The notes: a model not told the origin generated them from the sequence alone. DNA of 64,000 bases from DATCZB01 sp035513215 (GCA_035513215.1 DATKCK010000005.1:1-64000), one strand, 5' to 3'. Counted from the first letter of the stretch, positions 42,555 through 51,903 are shown. A program made the numbers and translations.

Positions 42555-44813
42555 CTACTTCTCGGTCACAACGACCTCGCCGCTCCAGGATGGGCCGGGA
42601 TCGGCCAGGTGATACCGCCGGCTGAGCTCAAGATAGAAGCCGCTCGGTCCGTCCCCGGGAAAGTCGCCGAGCAGATCCTCGAAGATTGCTGCCGCCTCTT
42701 CCCAGTGGCGCGCCTGGAAGCTTGCGAGCGCCGATTCGAATCGATGCACGAGCTCGCGCTGCACAGACGGTGGCGACTCATCGAAACTGATCATGTCGTG
42801 CAGCTCTATCGGCACGCTCTTGCCCGCAAGCACGAATCTACCGACGCATCGCGTGAATGCTGCGGGCATGTTCTCGAGTACCACGCCCGACACGAGCAGA
42901 CCCGTGTTGAGTCGCTTGTTGAGCTCCTGTATCCGGGTCGCGGTATTGACGATGTCGCCGACGGCGCGGTACTCAAAATGCGATTCGGCACCGATATCGC
43001 CGAGCAGGACCTGACCCGCGTGAATGCCAATTCGCGTCGGCAGCCTGTGGGCCGCGTGACCCGCATTGAATCGCTCGACGGCGAGCAGTATGGCTGCCGC
43101 GGCGCGGCAGGCGCTCGCTCTCGCGACGGGATCGGGTTTCGCGTTCGCCCACATCGCCACCATGGAATCCCCGACGACGTCCGAGACGAATCCGCCATGG
43201 CGGTCGATCTCTGAGAACAGGACGGCATAGTATTCGTTGAGCAGGTTGTGCAGCTCCCGGGGACGTAGCCGCTCCGACAGTGCTGTGTATTGGGCCGCGT
43301 CCGTCACCAGGCAGGTGCCGTGCAGGAGCTCTGAGCTTGGTCGGACACCCGACGTTTCTCGCGACAGCCGCTCGACGACCTGGGCCGGCAGGTAGTAGCC
43401 CAGCGTCCGTTTTGCCCGTTCGCTGAATTCCCTCGCGCGATGGTGATTCCACGCGAACACGGCGAGTAAGGCTACTGGAATCTGACCGAAGACTGGGACG
43501 AGGATTGGTAGCAACGTTCCGGTTCGAAACACGGCCGCAGCGGTCAGAACATAGGCGAAGCCTGCCGTCCCGGCGGCGGCGAGTGCCGCTCGCGTCGACA
43601 GGGTGATAAAGACGGCTGCGATCGCGCCCCCCCAGAGCAGCACCAGAAGATAGTGCCAGGGGAGCGGCAGGGGTTGGATCGAGGCGTTGCTCAGGAGATT
43701 GGCGAGTGCCGTCGCGCCGATCTCGACGCCGCTCAGGCTCTGGCCCCTCTCCGAGAACGCCGTACGGAATGTGTCGCGCTGATCGATCGGAAGCTCGTCG
43801 GAAAAGCCGACGAAAACGACCTTGCCGGCGAGGTCGAACGCGGCCGGTTCCCAGTCGCCTGAAACGATCCGGTGATACGGAATCGTTCTGACGGTTCGCA
43901 TCGGGCCGTAGAAGTTCACGTAACGGCTGTCGGGTCCGGCGTACATTCGGGCCAGCGCGATAAGCTTCGCGCGAGTCCCCTCGGCAAGACCGGTCTGTGT
44001 CATTGGTTGCGTTGGAGCTTGCAGTCGGGATAGTAACTGCTCGGCGAGATCGGTGTCGTTTCGCAGTGCTCTGCGGATCAGGGCGCCTGTCCCAGAGAGC
44101 GACGGCGGCTCGCCGGGGAAGCGCGGAGCGCTGCCTGGCCGGATCTCATCGAGCATGGCCATGAGTGTCGGATGTACGTCGCGCGCGTGGGCATGCAGCG
44201 CCATGCCCGGCAAGGTCGGCACGTCGGGATCGGATGGTCCGAATACCCAGAATTGACTGACTTTGTCCGGATACCGCGGCAATGGAAACGGCGCCGTGGC
44301 AAGTGCCGCACTGGCTAAGGCCGATATCGGTGGAACGCGGGTCTCGAGCAGGGCACTTTGGCCCGTAGTTCCGATGTCGACGCGGTCGATCCGTATTCGG
44401 TCGAGCAGAACGACGTTACCGGCGGAACGAACGGCTGCCGTGAATTCGAGATCCTGCGTTTCCTCCCGGTGAGAATCGAACATGATGTCGAACACGATCA
44501 CGCCGGCCTCTGTGGCGCTGAGGCGGCGCACGAGCTCCGCATGCTGGGACCGCGGCCAACGGATCGGGTCGGGTGGAAGGTCAAGAGCATCGGCCGATTC
44601 GGCATCGATGCTGATGACAACGACCTCGGCCGGTGCCTCGATCGGCCCGCGCAGCCGGAACAGCCAGTCGAGGCCCACGTTCTCCTCCAGCAGCAGCACT
44701 GCGGGTATCGCGCTGGCGACCACTCCCAGCAGACCGATCGACAGACACAGGGCCCATCGTTGCCGGCGAATCAGTTGGTCTCTTGACACTTTGCGGTCAG
44801 CTCTTAAACTCAA
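42555..44813 (-). CDS. CHASE2-domain membrane nucleotide cyclase (class III)
   Basis: The protein is about 752 residues. An N-terminal helix, a large periplasmic CHASE2 sensor (GLDWLFRLRGPIEAPAEVVVISID, IRWPRSQHAELVRRL, VVFVGFSDELPIDQ), then three helices (about 378-460) precede a class III cyclase domain. The two metal Asp are in TDAAQYTALSE and VVGDSMVAMW, with YRAVGDIVNTATRIQ after. The usual substrate-selecting Lys before GD is replaced (SDVVGD). A tail of about 80 residues is TPR-like. It starts at TTG; a GTG eight codons later is an alternative. It is divergent from a FecR-TPR-barrel gene, and FecR and CHASE2-cyclase genes often pair. Confidence 0.9.
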   Translation of the reverse strand: MSLRADRKVSRDQLIRRQRWALCLSIGLLGVVASAIPAVLLLEENVGLDWLFRLRGPIEAPAEVVVISIDAESADALDLPPDPIRWPRSQHAELVRRLSATEAGVIVFDIMFDSHREETQDLEFTAAVRSAGNVVLLDRIRIDRVDIGTTGQSALLETRVPPISALASAALATAPFPLPRYPDKVSQFWVFGPSDPDVPTLPGMALHAHARDVHPTLMAMLDEIRPGSAPRFPGEPPSLSGTGALIRRALRNDTDLAEQLLSRLQAPTQPMTQTGLAEGTRAKLIALARMYAGPDSRYVNFYGPMRTVRTIPYHRIVSGDWEPAAFDLAGKVVFVGFSDELPIDQRDTFRTAFSERGQSLSGVEIGATALANLLSNASIQPLPLPWHYLLVLLWGGAIAAVFITLSTRAALAAAGTAGFAYVLTAAAVFRTGTLLPILVPVFGQIPVALLAVFAWNHHRAREFSERAKRTLGYYLPAQVVERLSRETSGVRPSSELLHGTCLVTDAAQYTALSERLRPRELHNLLNEYYAVLFSEIDRHGGFVSDVVGDSMVAMWANAKPDPVARASACRAAAAILLAVERFNAGHAAHRLPTRIGIHAGQVLLGDIGAESHFEYRAVGDIVNTATRIQELNKRLNTGLLVSGVVLENMPAAFTRCVGRFVLAGKSVPIELHDMISFDESPPSVQRELVHRFESALASFQARHWEEAAAIFEDLLGDFPGDGPSGFYLELSRRYHLADPGPSWSGEVVVTEK

Positions 44814-44867
44814 ATCCTTAGTGAATACAATTATCTAAGCTTAAGGGCGCCTGGCGAAAAAAATCTG

Positions 44868-47800
44868 GTGGGTAGCGGATCCGATAACCGGTCACTCGAG
44901 TCTGCGAATGGCCGGCCAGCGTTGGTGGAAACGCCGAGGCCCGCAAGGCGATCCTGGCGCACACATATCCCCCCCTTTATCGCATCGACCTTACTCGCCG
45001 CCCCAGTTGTAGCGCAAGAGTGCGAGGCCTTTCTGGCCGAGCTAACCGGCGTAGAAGGGGTCGTAGAGATCAACCGTGCGGAATCCGGGACCTGGGCGCG
45101 TGTCGCGCTAGGTGATGTTGTTTGCATCGAAGATTCCGTCCGTGTTCTTGCCTATGCGCGCGCGTCGCTGCGTCTGCCGGATGGAACTGTATTGCGATTA
45201 ACGGAAGGTACGACGCTTCACGGCGCCGAGGGGCAGAATGGCGAGCGCACGCTCTGGGATGTTGTTCGCGGCCTGATCCACGTCATCAGTCGTGATCCGC
45301 GATCGCTGCGCTTCAACACACCTTTTGCGAACGCCGGGCTCGAAGGTACCGAGTTTGTCATCGACGTATCGGAAACACAGACTCGGATCACCGTGGTCGA
45401 GGGCGTCGTAGAGATGTCGGGCGCGGGCGGGATCGTCCGGGTGGTGGCCGGACAGCGTGCAACTGCCCGGGCCGATGCAGCGACGGCAATTGTTGCGGCG
45501 CCCGATTTGACGGAGTTCCTGGCCTGGGCGGTCTACTACTCGCCTGTCTGGAGCCTCGAGACGCCGGAACCGGATGCGGAGCCGCCGCCCGATCGCGCCA
45601 ACGACCCGCGGTTTTATGCTGGCCGGGCCGCAGGGCGGCTCGCCGTCGGAAGCATCGATGGGGCGCGCGCCGACCTTGCGCGGGCGCTAGCGATCGATCC
45701 CGGCCATGCGGAGGCTCTCGCACTCGAGGCCGTCGTTGCCGCCGATCTCAACGATTCGCGTGAGGCGCTGCGGGCGGCCGAAGCAGCCGTTCTGGCAGGC
45801 CCCGACTCAGGCACGGCACTTGTCGCGCTGGCGCTCGTGCAACGGGAACGGTTCGATCTCGCTGCCGCGCGAGAGATCCTAGGGCAAGCTGTGGCCGCCA
45901 GTCCCGACAGCGCCATTGCCTGGGCCAGACTCGCGGAGCTCGAGCTCGAAATGGGAAGCCTGTCCGCTGCGCGTCAATCGGCCCGGCGCGCAGCCGAGCT
46001 CGACCCGGCACTCTCGCATGCGCCGACCGTGCTCGGCTTCGCCGAGCTAATGAATCTTCGGTTCAGCGACGCCGAATCGTCTTTTCGCCGCGCAATCGTG
46101 CTCGACCAATCGGCGCCGCTGCCGCGGCTCGGGCTTGGGCTGGCGCTGATCCGCCGAGGTGAGCTCGAGGCCGGGCGTGCCGAGCTCGAGCTGGCTGTGT
46201 TGCTGAGCCCGAACGACGCAATCCTTCGCAGCTACGTCGCCAAGGCCTATTTCGACGAGCAGCGTGAGTCGTTGTCCGAGGTTCTCCTCGATCTTGCCCA
46301 GCGTCTCGAAGCCGACGAGCCGACGTCCTGGATGTACGCTGGCTTGCAGAAACAAGCCGCGAATCGACCGGTCGAGGCGATGCGCGATTTCCGTCGGGCG
46401 TCGGCGCTGAGCGACAACGAGGTGGTCTATCGCTCACGGTTGCGCCTCGACGAGGACTTGGCCGTTAGAAGCGCTGCGCATGCGCGGCCGTTTAGAGATC
46501 TCGGGTTCGACCAGTTGGCACTGGTCTCTGGCTGGCAATCTGTACTTGATACGCCGAGTGACTATTCCGGACACCGAATGCTAGCCGACAGTTACTCGAG
46601 CCTGCCGCGTCATCAGATCGCACGCGTCAACGAGCTTTTCGTTTCGCAGCTTCTGCAGTCAACCAATCTCACGGCGATTCCCCCGCAGCTGGCCGAACCG
46701 AACCTGTTTATCGGAAACTTTCTGGGTGTCGACTCGCTTGCCTTCAGCGAATTCAATCCGCTGCTGGCGCGAAATCACGTGACCGTTCAGGGTTCGGGTC
46801 TAGCCGGCGGAAACGATACCCGCAGCCATGATCTCACGCTATCGGGCATCGACGATCGGCTATCGTTCAGCCTCGGGCAGTTCCGTTTCGAGACGAACGG
46901 CCTCCGCGAGAACAACGATCTCGAATCAACGGTCGACAACGCCTTCGTTCAGTTTCGACCCAATGCATCGACGAGCCTGCTGGGCGAATTTCGCTCAACG
47001 GATACCGTGAAGGGCGACCTGGGGTTTCTATTTGACCCGACGAACTTCAGCTCGCTGTTGCGTCAATCCGATGAGGTGGACGCACTGCGACTTGGCTTCC
47101 ACCGTATTCGTAACGACCGAACGCAGCTCCTCGGTTCTGCTCAGTTTTACGATGGTGATTTGGCTGCAAGCATTGGACCCGTCTTTTCTTTGAACTCACG
47201 AATCGAGGGGTACAGCTATGATCTTCAGAGTTACCATCGACTTCCTCGTTGGAAGATCGCCAGTGGCGTGACATTTGTGCGGAAGGACTCAATCGAATCG
47301 AGCTTGGCGATGATACCGCTGCCCGTGCCGCCGTTTCAGTCGGAGCAGTCCACGACCACAGTAACCCGAGCCGAGCAACTCAGCGCGTACAGTTACACGC
47401 AGTTCGCATGGACTGACAAGTTGACCGCTATCATCGGTACCAGCCTTGACGTGATGGACAATCAGGATCGCGACTACCGGAACATTAGCCCCAAAGCCGG
47501 TCTCGTATGGGAGCCGATGAGCGGGACGACGGTGCGCCTCGCAGCGTTTCGCACGCTTCAAGGGCCGCTTGTGTCGAAGGAAATCGTTCCGCCGCGGCTC
47601 GAGCCAACACAAGTGGCTGGCTTCAATCAGTTCTTTTTCGGTTCGGAGGGCGACGAAGCCGCACGCTTGGGGCTTGGAATGGACCAGCAGGCAAGCGATA
47701 GCTTGCACTGGGGTGCTGAGCTATCGGCACGGGATATTCAAAGTAAGATCTTTGTAGTCGATGTCGGGGGTGGAAACACGGTTCTGCCTGTCGAAACCGA

Positions 47801-48248
47801 TGAAACGCTGGCTCGGGCTTATGCTTATTGGACGCTGACCGACACGATGGCCCTAAGCGCCGAATTTCAGCGCGAGACAATTGACAATAACGGTGACGTC
47901 CTCGCCGACGGATACGCCACGCTTCGCACGACGCGGGTCCCGCTGGGCCTCAGATACTTTCACCCGCGCGGTCTTCGGGCAGGGCTGGAGACGACTTATG
48001 TCCATCAGTCCGGCGCCTTCGGCGAGCGCGGCCCGGGCGGCATCATCGATACGATCAACCCCGATTCCGACAGATTCTGGGTCGCTGACGCGTTCATCGG
48101 GTATCGATTGCCCGGCCGCCACGGGATCCTTAGTCTGCACATACAAAACCTGACGGACGAGACCTTCCGCTTCCAGGATACGGACCCGGAGAACCCGAGT
48201 ATTATGCCCGAGCGGCTCGTCTCGCTCCGGTTGACGCTTGCTTTATAG
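44868..48248 (+). CDS. FecR-TPR-outer-membrane beta-barrel fusion protein
   Basis: The 1,126-residue protein starts at GTG (44868); a GTG at 44928 would still leave the signal peptide (PPFIASTLLAAPVVAQ). A FecR domain covers about 60-200 (GDVVCIEDSVRVLAYARASL, NAGLEGTEFVIDV, ITVVEGVVEM). TPR units cover about 240-500 (DGARADLARALAIDPGHAEAL, AAREILGQAVAASPDSAIAW). The rest, about 610-1126, has alternating beta-strands like a TonB-dependent receptor or porin barrel (SFSLGQFRFETNGL, YFHPRGLRAGLETTYVHQSG, ILSLHIQNLTDETF) and ends in a hydrophobic strand. No plug domain or TonB box is evident. It may couple surface sensing to the cyclase encoded divergently. Confidence 0.82.
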   Translation: MGSGSDNRSLESANGRPALVETPRPARRSWRTHIPPFIASTLLAAPVVAQECEAFLAELTGVEGVVEINRAESGTWARVALGDVVCIEDSVRVLAYARASLRLPDGTVLRLTEGTTLHGAEGQNGERTLWDVVRGLIHVISRDPRSLRFNTPFANAGLEGTEFVIDVSETQTRITVVEGVVEMSGAGGIVRVVAGQRATARADAATAIVAAPDLTEFLAWAVYYSPVWSLETPEPDAEPPPDRANDPRFYAGRAAGRLAVGSIDGARADLARALAIDPGHAEALALEAVVAADLNDSREALRAAEAAVLAGPDSGTALVALALVQRERFDLAAAREILGQAVAASPDSAIAWARLAELELEMGSLSAARQSARRAAELDPALSHAPTVLGFAELMNLRFSDAESSFRRAIVLDQSAPLPRLGLGLALIRRGELEAGRAELELAVLLSPNDAILRSYVAKAYFDEQRESLSEVLLDLAQRLEADEPTSWMYAGLQKQAANRPVEAMRDFRRASALSDNEVVYRSRLRLDEDLAVRSAAHARPFRDLGFDQLALVSGWQSVLDTPSDYSGHRMLADSYSSLPRHQIARVNELFVSQLLQSTNLTAIPPQLAEPNLFIGNFLGVDSLAFSEFNPLLARNHVTVQGSGLAGGNDTRSHDLTLSGIDDRLSFSLGQFRFETNGLRENNDLESTVDNAFVQFRPNASTSLLGEFRSTDTVKGDLGFLFDPTNFSSLLRQSDEVDALRLGFHRIRNDRTQLLGSAQFYDGDLAASIGPVFSLNSRIEGYSYDLQSYHRLPRWKIASGVTFVRKDSIESSLAMIPLPVPPFQSEQSTTTVTRAEQLSAYSYTQFAWTDKLTAIIGTSLDVMDNQDRDYRNISPKAGLVWEPMSGTTVRLAAFRTLQGPLVSKEIVPPRLEPTQVAGFNQFFFGSEGDEAARLGLGMDQQASDSLHWGAELSARDIQSKIFVVDVGGGNTVLPVETDETLARAYAYWTLTDTMALSAEFQRETIDNNGDVLADGYATLRTTRVPLGLRYFHPRGLRAGLETTYVHQSGAFGERGPGGIIDTINPDSDRFWVADAFIGYRLPGRHGILSLHIQNLTDETFRFQDTDPENPSIMPERLVSLRLTLAL

Positions 48249-48308
48249 ATTGCGTCAGCCGGCCTGGTGGTCTTTAATTCGGCAACTAACAAAGAGAAAG
48301 TTCAAAGG

Positions 48309-48752
48309 ATGAAAGCGAAACTCCGCGACCAGGACGAAGTCGTAACCAGCTTGTACTCGAGTCTCAACAAGGTCACTCGTCATCTTCGCCATATCGAGCT
48401 GCCGAAGGGCTTTACGCCGGAGCGCTTCAGAACGCTGGCGACCATTCACATGCATGGGCCAATTTCGGTGACGGGCTTGGCCGAGATGGAGGAATTGCGG
48501 CCGGCGACGGTATCGCGCATGGTGTCGTCGCTCGAAGGCGAAGGCCTCATCAAACGGCGAGACGCCAAGGACGACAGGCGCAGCGTGCTGATCTCGACGA
48601 CGCCGAAGGGACGCCAGATGTACATGCGCGCCAATCAGCGCTATCTCGAATACTTGGGCGAAGCCATCACTAGCCTCGACCCCGATCAGGTCAAGCTCAT
48701 GAGCGATCTCGCCGTAATGCTCGAGAAGCTTAGCGGCGCGCTGGAGAAGTAA
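48309..48752 (+). CDS. MarR-family transcriptional regulator
   Basis: The 147-residue protein has a winged helix with GPISVTGLAEMEELRPATVSR followed by MVSSLEGEGLIKRRDAKDDRRSVLISTTPKG, the MarR wing. The flanking helices (EVVTSLYSSLNKVTRHLRHIE, DPDQVKLMSDLAVMLEKLSG) form the dimer interface. The ATG at 48309 is preferred; an in-frame start at 48267 exists. It lies 60 bases after the barrel gene. A sequence close to the SlyA/MarR consensus site lies 160 bases downstream. Confidence 0.92.
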   Translation: MKAKLRDQDEVVTSLYSSLNKVTRHLRHIELPKGFTPERFRTLATIHMHGPISVTGLAEMEELRPATVSRMVSSLEGEGLIKRRDAKDDRRSVLISTTPKGRQMYMRANQRYLEYLGEAITSLDPDQVKLMSDLAVMLEKLSGALEK

Positions 48753-48902
48753 GGCCTCCGCGCGCGGCCCTGTAATTACTTGCTCTAATAGTCAGATTTC
48801 GTGCGCCTCTCCCGTCGAGTGGCGAGATCGTGACGCATCATGAGCACGTGGATCTTGCGACGGGCGTTCGCGGCGCTCTGGACAGGCAGGGCCTCGATCC
48901 AA

Positions 48903-48931
48903 TAGACTAGAAGTTAGTGAGCTAATACAAA
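48903..48931 (+). promoter_or_regulatory. Candidate promoter with a SlyA/MarR-like operator in its spacer
   Basis: TAGACT (48903-48908) and TACAAA (48926-48931) are separated by 17 bases and each match four of six consensus positions. The spacer contains TTAGTGAGCTAA (48914-48925), which differs at two positions from the SlyA site TTAGCAAGCTAA. A MarR-family gene ends 150 bases upstream. The same half-site TTAGTGA recurs at 44818-44824, between the cyclase and barrel genes. Confidence 0.5.
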
Positions 48932-48937
48932 TACGGG

Positions 48938-49056
48938 ATCGAGCCGATCGATCGGCCGTTTAGGTCTTGCCACCGCCAGAAGCCTTGGTCCCCGACTCTG
49001 CGGCGGTGGCTCTCTAGATGCGAGGCCGGCCCCAACCGGCCTCGCATCGTCTTTTC
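48938..49056 (+). ncRNA. Candidate small RNA of about 120 nt with three stem-loops
   Basis: No protein gene is visible between 48753 and 49060. This stretch follows the candidate promoter. It holds a self-complementary GCCGATCGATCGGC (48943-48956), a stem GCCACCGCC/GGCGGTGGC with a 24-base loop (48969-49010), and a strong terminator hairpin (49017-49048) followed by GTCTTTTCT. The compact arrangement suits an intergenic regulatory RNA. Alternatively the terminator simply ends the MarR transcript. A 21-codon reading frame at 48840 has no ribosome-binding site. Confidence 0.4.
49017..49048 (+). terminator. Strong intrinsic terminator
   Basis: GATGCGAGGCCGG, loop CCCCAA and CCGGCCTCGCATC form a perfect 13-bp stem followed by GTCTTTTCT on the plus strand. 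It ends 12 bases before the stop of the convergent gene at 49061 and is the best-formed intrinsic terminator in the window. Confidence 0.8.
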
Positions 49057-49060
49057 TCGC

Positions 49061-49423
49061 CTAGGAAAGCCGGTGGCTCAAGGAGCCGGGCAAGGCCGAT
49101 TCGACGCGGGACACGGCCTCCTCGATCTCGTAGTCGTAAGAGCTTTGTCTTACGACTTCCTTCGCTTCGGAAAGGCATCGATCGAGAGTCTGTAATTGAG
49201 CTGAATTCAGCGTGTCGAGCTGAGATTCCAGCGCCGAGGGGTCGATATCGAACAGGGGACGCGTCAGGATCGCGCGTAACGCGCTGCCTCTTTCCTCGCC
49301 GAGACTCTTGGCAGTTTCATCGGAAAGCCGGTCCACGATTCGTTTCATCGTGTTCTTGCGCAGGCTTTGAAAATCCTGCACCAGCTTGCTGACCGCAACC
49401 TCGTTGCCGCCTTCACTCGACAT
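49061..49423 (-). CDS. Small helical hypothetical protein
   Basis: The 120-residue protein has helices with heptad-like spacing (SKLVQDFQSLRKNTMKRIVDRL, LESQLDTLNSAQLQTLDRCL, YDYEIEEAVSRVESAL). There is no signal peptide or membrane segment. The ribosome-binding site is weak. It converges on a strong terminator and is divergent from the photolyase gene, with about 150 bases between. I do not recognise a family. Confidence 0.6.
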   Translation of the reverse strand: MSSEGGNEVAVSKLVQDFQSLRKNTMKRIVDRLSDETAKSLGEERGSALRAILTRPLFDIDPSALESQLDTLNSAQLQTLDRCLSEAKEVVRQSSYDYEIEEAVSRVESALPGSLSHRLS

Positions 49424-49576
49424 GGGTTAAATAATTAGTTAGGGAGCGCACATAATGGATCATCGGTCCATGCTAGCAGAAGCGAACGAAATCTCAAGCG
49501 GCGCCAATCGACAAAGACCGCTTAGACTTGCCGTCGGACCGATTCAGCGTGAACGCCATGACCCGATGCTCGTCTT

Positions 49577-51004
49577 ATGCAGACTGAACCGCCCATCATC
49601 GTCTGGTTTCGTCAGGATCTGCGGCTCGCCGACAACCAGGCGCTCGACGCCGCGGCGCGGTCGACCCATCCGGTGTTGCCGATCTACGTTCTCGACGACG
49701 CGGCGGCGGGGGAGTGGGCGATGGGCGGCGCGAGCCGGTGGTGGCTGCACCAGAGTCTCGCCGCGCTCGGGAAGGAGCTCGGCGGAGCCTTGCGTTGCTT
49801 CGCCGGGCCCGCCGATACCGTCGTTCCCGCGCTTACGCGGGAAACCGGCGCCCTGGCCGTATATATCAATCGATGCGTGGAGCCATGGCGCCGGGAGCGG
49901 GACGCAAGAATCGGGACGGACCTCGCGGCGCTTGGAATCGAGCTCAAGCTCTTCGCAGGTCCGACGCTCTTCGATCCGGCGCGCGTCCTGAAGGCCGATG
50001 GCACGCCGTATCGCGTGTTCACGCCGTTCTATCGCAAAGGCTGCCTCGAGCGCGCGGAGCCGCCACGCGAGCCTCTCGTGGCACCGCGGGCGCTGCGCAC
50101 CTTCCGTCTGGGGAGAGACGCCTCCGTCGGCTCGCTCGGGCTTATGCCGAAGATTCCATGGTATCGGCCGCTGCAGAGCCAATGGCGCTGCGGTGAAGCC
50201 GGCGCGCTCGCTCGCCTCGATGCCTTCCTCGATTCGGGGCTTCGCGGTTACGCGCAAGGGCGGGATCGTCCGGATCTCGCGCACGTCTCGAGGCTGTCGC
50301 CGCACTTGCATTTCGGCGAGATCTCACCGAATCAGGTCTGGCACACGGTCCTGCCGCTCGGCAACGATCGGTCGCTGGCCGACGACGTCGATGTGTTCCT
50401 GAGCGAGCTCGGCTGGCGCGAGTTCTCGAACTATCTGCTATGGCACTGGCGGTCGCTTCCGATCGAGAATCTGCAGGGCCGGTTCGACCGCTTTCCCTGG
50501 GAGTCGCATGCCGACGGGCTCGGGCGCTGGCAAAGAGGCGAAACGGGATATCCGATGATCGATGCCGGAATGCGCGAGCTCTGGCAGACTGGTTATATGC
50601 ATAATCGCGTCAGGATGATAACGGGCTCATTTCTCGTGAAAAACCTGCTTCAGCACTGGCACCACGGCGAGCGCTGGTTCTGGGACACGCTCGTCGACGC
50701 CGATCTCGCGAACAACAGCGCAAGCTGGCAGTGGGTCGCCGGGACCGGTGCCGACGCGGCACCTTACTTCCGCGTATTCAACCCCGTGACGCAGGGCCAG
50801 CGGTTCGATCCGAAGGGCGACTATGTCCGCCGGTTCGTACCGGAGCTCGAGCGCCTCAAGGGCCCTGAGGTTCACATGCCCTGGAAGGCGCCGGCAGCGG
50901 TTCAGAGCGGCCTCGACTATCCGAAGCCGATAGTCGAGCTCAAGGCGTCTCGCGCGCGCGCGCTCGCGGCGTTCGAATCAATATCCGGAGAGGCCGGCCG
51001 ATGA
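49577..51004 (+). CDS. phrB: Deoxyribodipyrimidine photolyase / cryptochrome family protein
   Basis: The 475-residue flavoprotein repairs UV-induced pyrimidine dimers with blue light. The N-terminal Rossmann domain starts IIVWFRQDLRLADNQAL (antenna-binding half). The FAD domain has HVSRLSPHLHFGEISPNQVW, LSELGWREFSNYLLWHW, TGYPMIDAGMRELWQTGYMHNRVRM and NNSASWQWVAGTGADAAPYFR, with the Trp-rich electron-transfer path typical of class I photolyases. The stop overlaps the pirin start (ATGA). Repair function is likely but a cryptochrome role is not excluded. Confidence 0.94.
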   Translation: MQTEPPIIVWFRQDLRLADNQALDAAARSTHPVLPIYVLDDAAAGEWAMGGASRWWLHQSLAALGKELGGALRCFAGPADTVVPALTRETGALAVYINRCVEPWRRERDARIGTDLAALGIELKLFAGPTLFDPARVLKADGTPYRVFTPFYRKGCLERAEPPREPLVAPRALRTFRLGRDASVGSLGLMPKIPWYRPLQSQWRCGEAGALARLDAFLDSGLRGYAQGRDRPDLAHVSRLSPHLHFGEISPNQVWHTVLPLGNDRSLADDVDVFLSELGWREFSNYLLWHWRSLPIENLQGRFDRFPWESHADGLGRWQRGETGYPMIDAGMRELWQTGYMHNRVRMITGSFLVKNLLQHWHHGERWFWDTLVDADLANNSASWQWVAGTGADAAPYFRVFNPVTQGQRFDPKGDYVRRFVPELERLKGPEVHMPWKAPAAVQSGLDYPKPIVELKASRARALAAFESISGEAGR

Positions 51005-51903
51005 GCTATTTCGAATGTGCGTCGCCCGCCTGCTCCGCAACGGCCGGGCCGATCGAGCTCATCGTCCGGCCCGCGCGCCGGGATCTCGGCGAGTTCTCCG
51101 TCGCCCGCGCATTGCCGGCGCCGGAGCGGACGATGGTCGGGCCCTTCATCTTCTTCGATCACATGGGTCCGGCCGATTTCGCGCCGGGACAGGGCATTCA
51201 GGTGCGGCCCCACCCCCATATCGGTATCGCAACGATCACTTATCTCTTCGAGGGGCTGGTGATGCATCGCGACAGCCTCGGATTCATCCAGCCCATCGAG
51301 GCGGGCGCCGTCAATCTGATGGTGGCCGGCCGCGGCATCGTGCATTCCGAGCGGGCCGGCGACGACCTCAACGAGCAGTCGCGCCTGCACGGCATCCAGT
51401 CGTGGATGGCATTGCCGGATGCCGAGCTCGAGCACGACCCGGAGTTCATTCACTATCCGGCCGCGGAGATTCCGGCCTTCGAAGCGGGCGACGCGAGGGT
51501 TCGATTGATCATCGGCAAGGCTTTCGGGCGCGAGTCGCCCGTCAAGTCTTTCGTCGACACGCTCTACCTGGAAGCCCATGTTCCGGCCGGAGGGCGTTTG
51601 AGCCTCGGGGCTACGGTGCCCGAGCTTGCCGTCTATGTCGCCGGCGGCGAGGCCGATTGCGACGGCCATCGTCTACCTACGGGCGTCATGGCGATCGCTC
51701 GACCGGGCGCGTCGATCGATCTGGCGGCGCGCGGCGACTGCCGGCTAATGATTCTCGGCGGCGCGCCGGTCGGTCATCGGGAGATCTGGTGGAACTTCGT
51801 CGCGCCGACGGCGGGGCGCATCGAGAAAGCCAAGGCGGACTGGAGGGCGGGCCGCTTTCCGCTGATCGACGGAGACGACGAGTTCATTCCGTTGCCCGAC
51901 TGA
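51001..51903 (+). CDS. Pirin-family protein
   Basis: The 300-residue protein has two cupin domains. The N-terminal metal site is in FFDHMGPADF, then PHPHIGIATITYLFEG and the HRDSLGFIQPIEAGAVNLMVAGRGIVHSE signature, providing the usual His/Glu ligands. The C-terminal cupin holds PAGGRLSLGATVPE and ILGGAPVGHREIWWNFV. Bacterial pirins can be quercetinase-like dioxygenases or regulators. Its ATGA overlap with the photolyase gene implies co-expression, perhaps in light or oxidative stress. Confidence 0.92.
   Translation: MSYFECASPACSATAGPIELIVRPARRDLGEFSVARALPAPERTMVGPFIFFDHMGPADFAPGQGIQVRPHPHIGIATITYLFEGLVMHRDSLGFIQPIEAGAVNLMVAGRGIVHSERAGDDLNEQSRLHGIQSWMALPDAELEHDPEFIHYPAAEIPAFEAGDARVRLIIGKAFGRESPVKSFVDTLYLEAHVPAGGRLSLGATVPELAVYVAGGEADCDGHRLPTGVMAIARPGASIDLAARGDCRLMILGGAPVGHREIWWNFVAPTAGRIEKAKADWRAGRFPLIDGDDEFIPLPD

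Noticed and set aside
48840..48905. 21-codon open frame between the MarR gene and the terminator
   Set aside because: No ribosome-binding site and no sign of conservation; the product is an Arg/Ala/Trp string.
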